Part shown: piece by piece, positions 39,551 to 46,621 of the stretch | Position numbering within the stretch: position 1 is the stretch's first letter | Layout: every line of letters starts with the position of its first letter | Program-made: the position numbers and the translations under genes | Notes under the pieces: generated by a model | The model's database searches: none | Seen by the model: the letters and a program-made list of their open reading frames with translations, nothing else | Told to the model about the DNA's origin: nothing | IMG/VR virus record: IMGVR_UViG_3300020385_000008 | Coordinates: 1-64,000 of that record | DNA: 64,000 bases | Reading direction: 5' to 3' (one strand) | Origin: a virus

Positions 39551-40627
39551 TCAACCGATGGAAGGAGCAACTAGAGCTACAGGAGTAGACTCAGTAGATG
39601 CTAAATCAAGTGGGAAGTTGTGAGCGTTGCGCTCATGCATGACTTCCATACCAAGACCAGCGCGGTTTAGAACGTCTGCCCAGGTGTTGACTACCTTACC
39701 TTGTGACTCAACGATTGACTGATTGAAGTTAAAGCCGTTGAGGTTGAATGCCATTGTGGATACACCAAGAGCGGTGAACCAGATGCCTACAACCGGCCAT
39801 GCGGCAAGGAAGAAGTGAAGTGAACGTGAGTTGTTGAATGAAGCATATTGGAAGATCAAGCGACCAAAGTAGCCATGAGCAGCCACGATGTTATAGGTCT
39901 CTTCCTCTTGTCCAAACTTGTAACCGTAGTTCTGTGATTCGGTTTCAGTTGTCTCTCTTACAAGTGAAGATGTAACAAGTGAACCGTGCATTGCGCTGAA
40001 CAATGAACCACCAAAGACACCAGCTACTCCAAGCATATGGAAGGGGTGCATCAAGATGTTATGTTCTGCCTGGAAGACTAACATATAGTTGAATGTTCCA
40101 GAGATTCCAAGAGGCATCGCATCAGAGAAAGAACCTTGTCCAAAAGGATAGACTAGGAAGACAGCAGATGCGGCTGCTACTGGTGCGCTGTATGCGACCA
40201 TAATCCAGGGGCGCATACCTAAACGATAGGATAGTTCCCATTCGCGTCCCATATAGGCGTAGATTCCAATAAGGAAGTGGAATACCACTAGTTGGAAAGG
40301 ACCGCCATTGTAAAGCCACTCATCTAGTGAGGCAGCTTCCCAGATGGGATAGAAGTGTAGACCAATTGCATTTGATGACGGGACAACAGCACCAGAGATG
40401 ATGTTGTTACCGTACATTAGAGAACCAGCTACTGGCTCACGGATGCCGTCAATGTCTACGGGGGGCGCTGCGATGAACGCAACGATGAAACAGGTTGTTG
40501 CGGCGAGTAAACATGGAACCATCAACACACCAAACCAGCCCACATAGAGGCGGTTATTGGTGGATGTGACCCACTCACAGAAGGATTCCCAAGGGGAAGA
40601 CTCGCGCATTGCGATTGAAGCTGTCAT
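39551..40627 (-). CDS. psbA: Photosystem II D1 protein
   Basis: 358 aa, full-length and uninterrupted. The start at 40625-40627 ([10 protein letters not shown]) aligns with host D1; upstream in-frame codons run through the promoter. Key residues are present (host numbering in brackets): the redox Tyr in FLVYPFG (Y161), His in [12 protein letters not shown] (H190, H198), and Glu at the position equal to 130 (MGREWELS), the high-light form. The C-terminal extension after NFPLDLA would be removed by host CtpA. It replaces damaged host D1 during infection and maintains energy supply. It has its own sigma70-like promoter and terminator. Confidence 0.99.
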   Translation of the reverse strand: MTASIAMRESSPWESFCEWVTSTNNRLYVGWFGVLMVPCLLAATTCFIVAFIAAPPVDIDGIREPVAGSLMYGNNIISGAVVPSSNAIGLHFYPIWEAASLDEWLYNGGPFQLVVFHFLIGIYAYMGREWELSYRLGMRPWIMVAYSAPVAAASAVFLVYPFGQGSFSDAMPLGISGTFNYMLVFQAEHNILMHPFHMLGVAGVFGGSLFSAMHGSLVTSSLVRETTETESQNYGYKFGQEEETYNIVAAHGYFGRLIFQYASFNNSRSLHFFLAAWPVVGIWFTALGVSTMAFNLNGFNFNQSIVESQGKVVNTWADVLNRAGLGMEVMHERNAHNFPLDLASTESTPVALVAPSIG

Positions 40628-40697
40628 ATTATATTCTCGTAGTAAGTAAAGATGTACAAAGAAACGTAAAGTTTTGTTTCGCTTCCCTGACTTATAT

Positions 40698-40726
40698 AGT
40701 ATAACAGAATGTTTGTGTGTCGTCAA
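40698..40726 (-). promoter_or_regulatory. Sigma70-like promoter of psbA
   Basis: TTGACG (40721-40726), 17-bp spacer, TATACT (40698-40703) on the minus strand, giving a leader of roughly 60 bases. It allows psbA expression by host RNA polymerase without phage factors. Confidence 0.85.
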
Positions 40727-40746
40727 GCACACAAAGGGGAGTATTT

Positions 40747-41838
40747 TTACTCAATAATTTGATACGCACTATTATTGAACCAACTATACCCATATCTACG
40801 TTCCCGCTTAACCTCTTCAATGCTATAAACAATATCATATTCCCTGTTGGCAAAAATAGGTTTTAGACTATCCAACTCATAGAAACGTGCCCACTGACCA
40901 TCTCCATCAGGATCACCCTGACCCTCAGGCAATTTTAAACTATAAATGAATTCAATAGCAGATAACCAGGACTCGCGAACTTCTTTATCTTCTGGATAAT
41001 AATCTAAATGATTTTTAAGTAAATTTATTACTTTCACACTCTCAGAAGTAGCATAAGAAGGCATTTCATAACTACGAGCCCAGGTTGGTTCAAGTGTATC
41101 GTGGTCATGTTGCTGACCCCAAATAGCTTTTTTTCCTTCGTGCTTAATCTGAGTAGATAATATACAATCAATACCTTTCCTATAAACTGTTTCCAAATCC
41201 AATTCTTCTGAGATGTCTTCTAGATAAGTATATCTCCCATATTTATTTTTTTGAATTGAAAGGAGTAGATTGAGAACACCAGGAATTACATTATCATTAT
41301 AAGTAATATGTCTATGATTTTTATTTTCCCAAGAGCCATTTGGATGCTGGGACTTAACAATAAAACGCAGAGCTTTTTTTATAGCATCAAGTATTACTTC
41401 ATCTGCGGTTAGATCATATACACGAGACAGATATTCAATATGTCCCCAGGTGCAGCCATTATCAAAATCACTTCCATCCCTTTCATAGTCTGAGTTGGAT
41501 GGTTGCTCATATATTTTCTGTAGTTGGCTTTTGCTATATTTATTTCTATAGTTGCCCTTTTTACTCCAACCACCATCTGGATTTTGAAAATGTAGTATGT
41601 TTTCTGCTATTTTAACAACTTCATTTTCAGAAAAAATAGCTGGTTTTGATCTATAAATAGTACTTCGTATTCCAGTTTTGGGAAAATCAGCCTTAAGGTC
41701 AATATAATTATCTTCTAAGTATTGTCGTCTTTTGTTATAGGAGTCGTAATCAAAATTTTTACTGAGAGGATCATCTTGTAGAACATCATCCCTCACAATA
41801 CCAAGTAATTTTAGTATAAGTTGAATAAAGGCTTGCAT
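40747..41838 (-). CDS. Pectate lyase family 10-like protein (alpha/alpha toroid)
   Basis: 363 aa from the ATG at 41836-41838, the first start after the upstream terminator. Blocks in PL10 order: [67 protein letters not shown] and [10 protein letters not shown]10 enzymes cleave polygalacturonate by beta-elimination with an Arg base and Ca via acidic residues; TWAR fits that Arg. Its role here could be capsule or exopolysaccharide degradation, or an unknown substrate. No signal peptide is seen. It lies directly upstream of psbA in a shared terminator-bounded cassette and has a GATAAATA late box. Confidence 0.78.
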   Translation of the reverse strand: MQAFIQLILKLLGIVRDDVLQDDPLSKNFDYDSYNKRRQYLEDNYIDLKADFPKTGIRSTIYRSKPAIFSENEVVKIAENILHFQNPDGGWSKKGNYRNKYSKSQLQKIYEQPSNSDYERDGSDFDNGCTWGHIEYLSRVYDLTADEVILDAIKKALRFIVKSQHPNGSWENKNHRHITYNDNVIPGVLNLLLSIQKNKYGRYTYLEDISEELDLETVYRKGIDCILSTQIKHEGKKAIWGQQHDHDTLEPTWARSYEMPSYATSESVKVINLLKNHLDYYPEDKEVRESWLSAIEFIYSLKLPEGQGDPDGDGQWARFYELDSLKPIFANREYDIVYSIEEVKRERRYGYSWFNNSAYQIIE

Positions 41839-41860
41839 TTTTTTTCTATGAATATAAAAA

Positions 41861-41868
41861 TATTTATC
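41861..41868 (-). promoter_or_regulatory. Late promoter (GATAAATA)
   Basis: GATAAATA on the minus strand fits NATAAATA, 22 bases before the PL10-like gene and directly after the terminator. Confidence 0.6.
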
Positions 41869-41896
41869 ATAAAAAAAGCCCCCCTTGCGGGAGGCT
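41868..41896 (-). terminator. gp45 terminator (repeat copy 2)
   Basis: Same 20-base hairpin core as at 39505-39532, followed by a T-tract on the minus strand; begins 7 bases after the gp45 stop codon. Confidence 0.9.
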
Positions 41897-41903
41897 CTCT
41901 GCA

Positions 41904-42572
41904 TCAACCAAAGCTGGAATCTGGTTCAAGGGCAATAAAGTATTCCACATTATTTTTCTGTCCAGTGAACTGGGCTAGAAGTTTCTGGGAGATCACAACA
42001 TCATAGTTGCCTGCGAGAATCTTGTTTGTGTTTTCCACCTTGAAATTAAAGCAGAAATCATCAGAGGTCTCGCCAACATCAACAGAAAAGATATTAGAGG
42101 AATCATTCTTCTTATCGCGTACAACCAAGCTAATGGTTCCTTCTTCACCAACAACAGAAAGGTCAGGGAGCTTATAGACGCTGGCTGCCTTAACAAGCTG
42201 TAGAAGCTGTGAATGGTCTAGCTGGAAGCAAACATCCTGTGAAGGTAGTACAAGTTGCTTTTCTGGGGGTGCTACGATGACTTCTGGGTCGGCGAAGTGG
42301 TAGTTTACACGACGGCGACCTTCACGGATAACAACATAGGTGTCGTTGGAGAAATCAAGAGTATAGTCATCGTGGAGTGATAGACCGTTTAGGAACTCAT
42401 TGAGATCATAGATCGCAAAGGTACGAGGGAAGGTCTCCTCAACAGTTGCTTCGGCAAGGATGTTCTTCATAACCGAAATAGTTCTCAAGGTGTTGCCTTC
42501 ACCAACAATGATGCTCTGGTTGATGGAACTGAAGTTCTTAAGAACTGAAATAGTTGAGTCAGATAGTTTCAT
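41904..42572 (-). CDS. 45: Sliding clamp (T4 gp45)
   Basis: 222 aa, as in T4 (228). MKLSDSTISVLKNFSSINQS at the N-terminus and NYDVVISQKLLAQF near the end are typical gp45 strands. It forms a trimeric ring that tethers gp43 to DNA and, in T4, activates late transcription with gp55. An extended -10 box lies about 40 bases upstream. Confidence 0.95.
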   Translation of the reverse strand: MKLSDSTISVLKNFSSINQSIIVGEGNTLRTISVMKNILAEATVEETFPRTFAIYDLNEFLNGLSLHDDYTLDFSNDTYVVIREGRRRVNYHFADPEVIVAPPEKQLVLPSQDVCFQLDHSQLLQLVKAASVYKLPDLSVVGEEGTISLVVRDKKNDSSNIFSVDVGETSDDFCFNFKVENTNKILAGNYDVVISQKLLAQFTGQKNNVEYFIALEPDSSFG

Positions 42573-42613
42573 AACAAATAGATATTTTTGAAGATTATTG
42601 ATGGAGTATAATG

Positions 42614-42622
42614 ATTATAGCA
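42614..42622 (-). promoter_or_regulatory. Extended -10 promoter (TGCTATAAT) of gp45
   Basis: TGCTATAAT on the minus strand, 41 bases before the gp45 ATG. No -35 seen. Confidence 0.6.
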
Positions 42623-42624
42623 CA

Positions 42625-43086
42625 CTATCGCCCAGTTGGGCTAAATGTTTCTACAGCATCTTCAGTAAATGGAAGATCTGAGAAGTGATATAGAAGGAAA
42701 GCATAGTGAATAACCTTAAGGAGATCCTTTGGATTCTTACCATCCTTCTTACCAAAACGAGAAAGATACTTAATAGCATTGGATCGGCAGAATGCTTCAG
42801 CATCACCAATAGAGTCAATAAGGTCAAGAGTCTGTACTTTAGACTCCTCACCTACATAATGACCATTATAAGTGCTGGATAGATAAGCTTCCACCTCACG
42901 AAGGATTTTGCCTTCATCATACTTCCAGAAAGTAATATCCTTTGCGGTGTCTGTTACAACAACTTCACCTAGCTCTTCACTAGTGAAATGCTCTCTACCC
43001 GCCCAGAATCCGTCAGCGGTCATTTCATAACCACGGTTGCGCATCTCTTCCATCTCTTCGTGTAGCATAGCCCAGGAGTTAGTCAT
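42625..43086 (-). CDS. DUF3310-like protein, 153 aa
   Basis: The C-terminal half (DSIGDAEAFCRSNAIKYLSRF then GKKDGKNPKDLLKVIHYAF) fits DUF3310, a small helical domain common in phages next to nucleotide or replication genes, sometimes called nucleotide-kinase-like without proof. The N-terminal half is polar and unknown. TGCTATAAT promoter just upstream; gp45 follows. Confidence 0.75.
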   Translation of the reverse strand: MTNSWAMLHEEMEEMRNRGYEMTADGFWAGREHFTSEELGEVVVTDTAKDITFWKYDEGKILREVEAYLSSTYNGHYVGEESKVQTLDLIDSIGDAEAFCRSNAIKYLSRFGKKDGKNPKDLLKVIHYAFLLYHFSDLPFTEDAVETFSPTGR

Positions 43087-43100
43087 AAAATTACCTCAAT

Positions 43101-43109
43101 ATTATAGCA
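43101..43109 (-). promoter_or_regulatory. Extended -10 promoter (TGCTATAAT)
   Basis: TGCTATAAT on the minus strand, 14 bases before the DUF3310-like gene and directly after the CobS gene. Confidence 0.6.
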
Positions 43110-43112
43110 CAA

Positions 43113-44243
43113 TTAAAATTCAGATGGGTCAACTGAGGATGCAGTTACTTCACTGGACTCAAAGTCAACGTCATTATCAACGGCACCGTAAAGGTCCATA
43201 AAGGACTGGCGTGTCTCATCGTCAAAGCGATTGAGGCAGATGTTGATAGCTTTTGCCTTATCACCAAAGATGCTGTAAGCACGGATGATATGGACTAGTC
43301 GGCGAGTGGAGATGATCTCATCAACACCACCATCATAGAAGGTCTTACGGATGATGTCACCCCAGTCAGCAAGACGCTTACAGAAAGTAGCATCGTCAAT
43401 ACCCAATGTCTTGGCGTATCCTTTGAGCATCTTGGTTTCGATTGCTACGGAAGGATATGACTGCTCAAAGGTGATTGGGAAACGCTCAAGGAAGGCTTCA
43501 TTCAGAACGTTGGTGCCGATAAAACGACCGTCATCTGATCCCTTACCCTTTGTATTCGCAGTCGCGATAACATTGAATCCCTCTCTTGGAGTGATGTACT
43601 GTCCAATCTTCTTAAGGAATATCCCTTTACCCTCAAGAATGCTCTGCAAGCATAGGATTTTGTTGGATGCCAGGTCAATCTCGTCAAGCAATAGGATTGC
43701 ACCACGTTGGAGTGCCTCAATAACGGGACCGTTATGCCAAACAGTGGCACCATCAACGAGGCGAAAACCGCCAATAAGGTCGTCTTCATCAGTTTCAATA
43801 GTGATGTTTACACGGATAAGCTCGCGTCCTAGTTGAGCGCAAGCTTGCTCTACACTAAAAGTCTTACCGTTACCGGAGAGACCAGTAATGAATGTTGGGT
43901 AGAACAAACCAGAACTAATAACTTGCTTCACATCAGCAAAGTTGCCGAAAGGAACAAAGGTTGAGTCTTTTTCTGGAACAAGGTTCTGCTCAACCATAGG
44001 AGTAGCTTTTACAGCGGAAGGAGCTTCTACTGTGTGCTCAAGTTCTGCTTTTACTTGGGAGATATTAAGATTCCACTTACCACGACCAGACTTATATTCT
44101 TCTAGGCGGCGGGTTACTGTCTGATAGGTCAGACCCTGAATAGCACAGAATGCACGAACATCGGCAGCAGAAATCTCCTCACTGAAATTAGAGCGTAGGT
44201 TATCCAGCATCTCTTGAGTAGTCATAGCGAGTTGGCGAGGCAT
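43113..44243 (-). CDS. cobS: CobS-like AAA+ (MoxR-type) ATPase
   Basis: 376 aa from the ATG at 44241-44243; longer frames include the upstream repeat and terminator. Walker A in GLSGNGKTF, Walker B in ILLLDEIDL, sensor in NVIATANTKGKG. The N-terminal 100 residues (EEISAADVRAFCAIQGLT) are a small helical domain. The family ATPase partners with a CobT/VWA protein, here at 46622-48790; no CobN is present in this window, so cobalt chelation for B12 cannot be assumed. It may instead remodel a protein target. Confidence 0.88.
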   Translation of the reverse strand: MPRQLAMTTQEMLDNLRSNFSEEISAADVRAFCAIQGLTYQTVTRRLEEYKSGRGKWNLNISQVKAELEHTVEAPSAVKATPMVEQNLVPEKDSTFVPFGNFADVKQVISSGLFYPTFITGLSGNGKTFSVEQACAQLGRELIRVNITIETDEDDLIGGFRLVDGATVWHNGPVIEALQRGAILLLDEIDLASNKILCLQSILEGKGIFLKKIGQYITPREGFNVIATANTKGKGSDDGRFIGTNVLNEAFLERFPITFEQSYPSVAIETKMLKGYAKTLGIDDATFCKRLADWGDIIRKTFYDGGVDEIISTRRLVHIIRAYSIFGDKAKAINICLNRFDDETRQSFMDLYGAVDNDVDFESSEVTASSVDPSEF

Positions 44244-44244
44244 A

Positions 44245-44310
44245 GTGGGCTTGTGTTGTATGTGATTATTATAAAGCATAAAAAAGCCCCATAGTGGGGC
44301 AGTGGTCAGT
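44245..44310 (-). repeat. About 65-bp direct repeat, left copy
   Basis: Promoter-like TATAATAATCACAT, terminator hairpin GCCCCAtagtggGGC and flanks are nearly identical to 44566-44633. A diverged third copy is at 48809-48855. The copies bracket the 85-aa membrane gene. Confidence 0.8.
44281..44301 (-). terminator. Rho-independent terminator
   Basis: GCCCC/GGGGC stem and T-tract on the minus strand after the 85-aa gene. Confidence 0.8.
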
Positions 44311-44563
44311 TTAGGTAGTGCCCAATAATATAGACAGCAAAACTCATAACGATAAGGATAAGGGTAATGACCCACAGTCTTGTTATTTTCTTGTGTTGAG
44401 CTTGTTGGGTATAAGAGAGTCTTTCCGAGAATTCGCGTTTACGATCATGGAACTCTAACGCCTGTTGCCAGAAAAAGTCATTATCGTCAAAGGTTCCATT
44501 CTTCTTCTTCTCATCCCATAGTTCTTGGACTTTCTGTTCTAAATCAGTCTGCTGTGGAAACAT
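44306..44563 (-). CDS. Small C-terminal-anchored membrane protein, 85 aa
   Basis: The start is the ATG at 44561-44563; longer frames run through the repeat. A charged helical N-terminus (KVQELWDEKKKNGTFDDND) and one C-terminal membrane helix (RLWVITLILIVMSFAVYIIG). Flanked by near-identical repeats, so it may be a mobile cassette. Function unknown. Confidence 0.6.
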   Translation of the reverse strand: MFPQQTDLEQKVQELWDEKKKNGTFDDNDFFWQQALEFHDRKREFSERLSYTQQAQHKKITRLWVITLILIVMSFAVYIIGHYLN

Positions 44564-44565
44564 AG

Positions 44566-44633
44566 TTGACTTGTGTTGCATGTGATTATTATAGAGCATA
44601 AAAAAGCCCCTTAGTGGGGCAGTGGACACTTAC
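44566..44633 (-). repeat. About 65-bp direct repeat, right copy
   Basis: Second copy of the promoter-terminator module at 44245-44310, differing at about ten positions. Confidence 0.8.
44601..44621 (-). terminator. Rho-independent terminator
   Basis: GCCCC/GGGGC stem and T-tract on the minus strand after the oxygenase gene at 44630-45298. Confidence 0.8.
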
Positions 44634-45298
44634 CATTCTGTTTCTGTCATTCGATGAAAATTTGTAAGAATTGTTTCAGCCATAAATTCAGGATTTTGTA
44701 TGGCTTCTTCTATTGAGGGTGGTCTTCCAGTTCTCATTAATTGTTTTCTTAAACTATGTAAATGGCTATAAATATCTGTCATATAATCTGGAGGAAATTT
44801 ACTATGGGTCCAGAATACACTAACATCACGCCTACCCCTAGTTACTTCACTTACTTCGTGAATAAATCCAGTATTATATGTAACGGCATAACCAGCATCT
44901 AGTTTATGTTCACTAATTTCATGATCATAAATCCTTAAGTATCCACCATCATATTCATTGGGGTTATTTAAAAACACAGTAGTACTGTAATGACCTACTT
45001 CAGGAGCATCTTGGTGTGGTCTATAGAATCCTCCGACATTAGTTCTAGAATATATGGGCACATTTGTAGATTTAGCTGCGACTTTTCCCAAAAAAGGATA
45101 ATCATGGTCTAAAGCTTCAAAAATTATTTTAGATATTTCTACAATATTTTCATTACTACGACAGAACTCTGAATTATTTTTTAATGACAAATCAGTATGA
45201 TCAGTTGAGTTGGTTCCATTTACCCACAAACCACCATCCATCATAGATTGTATCTGTGAAAGTTGTTCTTGATCCAACAATTTTCTAATATAAATCAT
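44630..45298 (-). CDS. 2OG-Fe(II) oxygenase (PKHD-type)
   Basis: 222 aa. RPHQDAP gives the His-x-Asp iron pair, YDGGYLRIYD the GGxL strand, and FIHEVSEVTRGRRDVS the distal His and 2OG-binding Arg. The C-terminal helix (LHSLRKQLMR) resembles PiuC-type enzymes. Last gene of the FkbM-LOG-oxygenase operon (4-base overlap upstream). Substrate unknown; could act on the operon's methylated or glycosylated product. Confidence 0.87.
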   Translation of the reverse strand: MIYIRKLLDQEQLSQIQSMMDGGLWVNGTNSTDHTDLSLKNNSEFCRSNENIVEISKIIFEALDHDYPFLGKVAAKSTNVPIYSRTNVGGFYRPHQDAPEVGHYSTTVFLNNPNEYDGGYLRIYDHEISEHKLDAGYAVTYNTGFIHEVSEVTRGRRDVSVFWTHSKFPPDYMTDIYSHLHSLRKQLMRTGRPPSIEEAIQNPEFMAETILTNFHRMTETEW

Positions 45299-45834
45299 TT
45301 GTTTAAATGCTCCAATAGTGCTGTGGCTTCACCAAAACGGTCAACATAGTGAACATAATCCATCTCTTTATTAGATAGAAAACCATTCTCAACCATCTCT
45401 TCTTCTAACCAATCTTTGAGAGTTCTCCACATTCTACCAACACAAATTATTGGCTTCTGTTCAATATGGTTTACTTGGATTAGTTGATAGATCATAGCCA
45501 TTTCTAGGAGAGTACCAATTCCACCAGGGGTAACAATAAAGGCATCACAATTTGAGAAAGTATCCAGTCTAGTGAAGAAATCATCGTGTTTTGTAAAGTC
45601 ATAAACATACTGGTTGACTGCCTCTTCAAATGGTAAATAGATTGCTTCTGCTTCTGACCTAGTAAGGTCAACAGACGCTGCACCCTTGTTTGCTGCTTCC
45701 ATAGTACCTGGTCCACCACCCGTGACTACAATCCAACCAGTTTGAGCACAGCGCTTTCCTAGACGCTCTACAGCATCATAGAGCTTGCTGTCTGGATCAG
45801 TTCTAGATGAACCAAAAATTGCTACTTTTTTCAT
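45295..45834 (-). CDS. LOG family phosphoribohydrolase (TIGR00730-like)
   Basis: 179 aa. GGGPGTMEAANKGA at residues 39-52 and PGGIGTLLE at 103-111 are the two signatures of the LOG / lysine-decarboxylase-like family; characterised members remove ribose 5-phosphate from nucleotide monophosphates, freeing the base. Named lysine decarboxylase in older annotations, which is misleading. In a phage it could act in nucleotide salvage or on a modified nucleotide. Overlaps FkbM upstream and the oxygenase downstream by 4 bases each. Confidence 0.85.
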   Translation of the reverse strand: MKKVAIFGSSRTDPDSKLYDAVERLGKRCAQTGWIVVTGGGPGTMEAANKGAASVDLTRSEAEAIYLPFEEAVNQYVYDFTKHDDFFTRLDTFSNCDAFIVTPGGIGTLLEMAMIYQLIQVNHIEQKPIICVGRMWRTLKDWLEEEMVENGFLSNKEMDYVHYVDRFGEATALLEHLNK

Positions 45835-46589
45835 TGTTCGTTTATTGCGATAAAGTTTGTTGTCATGTAATGCTCATCATACTCAGTATATCTATCTAAC
45901 TTAAATGGACCAAATGGTGTAATTCGGTACATAGAGAAACCTAGTTCTTTAAAGTAGTACCAGAAATCACGATAATGAGTCTTAGTATCAATGTTACAAC
46001 CACCGAATTCAAACTGAATAATTTTTGTTTTAGATAGGAGAGCACCAAAACCATCCAAAACATCTAACTCATGACCCTCCACATCAATTTTAACATAATC
46101 AATATGCCTATCATCCCAATAATTATCAAACCTAATGACTTCCACAGTTTCTTCTAGGTTCATTTTTATATTGACATGATCAATATTTCTTTTGGTGAGA
46201 GAAGCTAGTCCAGAACCAGGTTCGTTTGAGTAAAGTGTAAGTGTATCTTCTTTATTAGATAATGCTTTTCCATTTACAATGACATTAGAAAGTGAATCAA
46301 ATTTAGCTTTTAGTATTTGTACGTTAGAAGAAGATGGCTCAAATATGTGACACTCTGTTTCAGGAAATCTTCTAAGAACTTCTTCGGTATAAAGACCTTT
46401 ATTTCCCCCAATATCAACAAATACATTTGGTATACTTTCTGCTAGAGATACACAAGAATCCACTTCAGCAAAGATAGTTGCTGTTCCCCATCCCTTTCCT
46501 TGCATACTAGCTGCATATGTTTCCAACTCAAAAAAATCTTTTTGATTGATACAGAAACTATGAATAGCGTTACGTAATTCTTGATTCAT
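45831..46589 (-). CDS. FkbM-like SAM-dependent methyltransferase
   Basis: 252 aa. FVDIGGNKGLYTEEVLRRF is the SAM-binding glycine loop; IDYVKIDVEGHELDVLDGF is the FkbM IDVEG block. Family members methylate hydroxyls of sugars or small molecules. First gene of a three-gene overlapping operon with LOG and 2OG-Fe(II) oxygenase, between CobT-like and CobS genes. Acceptor unknown. Confidence 0.88.
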   Translation of the reverse strand: MNQELRNAIHSFCINQKDFFELETYAASMQGKGWGTATIFAEVDSCVSLAESIPNVFVDIGGNKGLYTEEVLRRFPETECHIFEPSSSNVQILKAKFDSLSNVIVNGKALSNKEDTLTLYSNEPGSGLASLTKRNIDHVNIKMNLEETVEVIRFDNYWDDRHIDYVKIDVEGHELDVLDGFGALLSKTKIIQFEFGGCNIDTKTHYRDFWYYFKELGFSMYRITPFGPFKLDRYTEYDEHYMTTNFIAINEQ

Positions 46590-46621
46590 ATCTTTAATAT
46601 GGGTATTCTAATTATAACACA

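Noticed and set aside
39551-40627. Intron or inserted endonuclease in psbA
   Set aside because: Some cyanophage psbA genes carry an intron, but here the frame is continuous over 358 codons with all D1 motifs.
40747-41838. Squalene or terpene cyclase
   Set aside because: Both share alpha/alpha toroids, but the [12 protein letters not shown] and DNG blocks fit PL10 lyases and no DxDD cyclase motif is seen.
44245-44633. CRISPR-like repeat array
   Set aside because: There are only two or three copies with a gene between them; they are promoter-terminator modules, not short regular spacers.
45295-45834. Lysine decarboxylase
   Set aside because: The PGGxGTxxE and GGGPGTMEAA motifs define LOG-type phosphoribohydrolases; the old decarboxylase label is a known misannotation.
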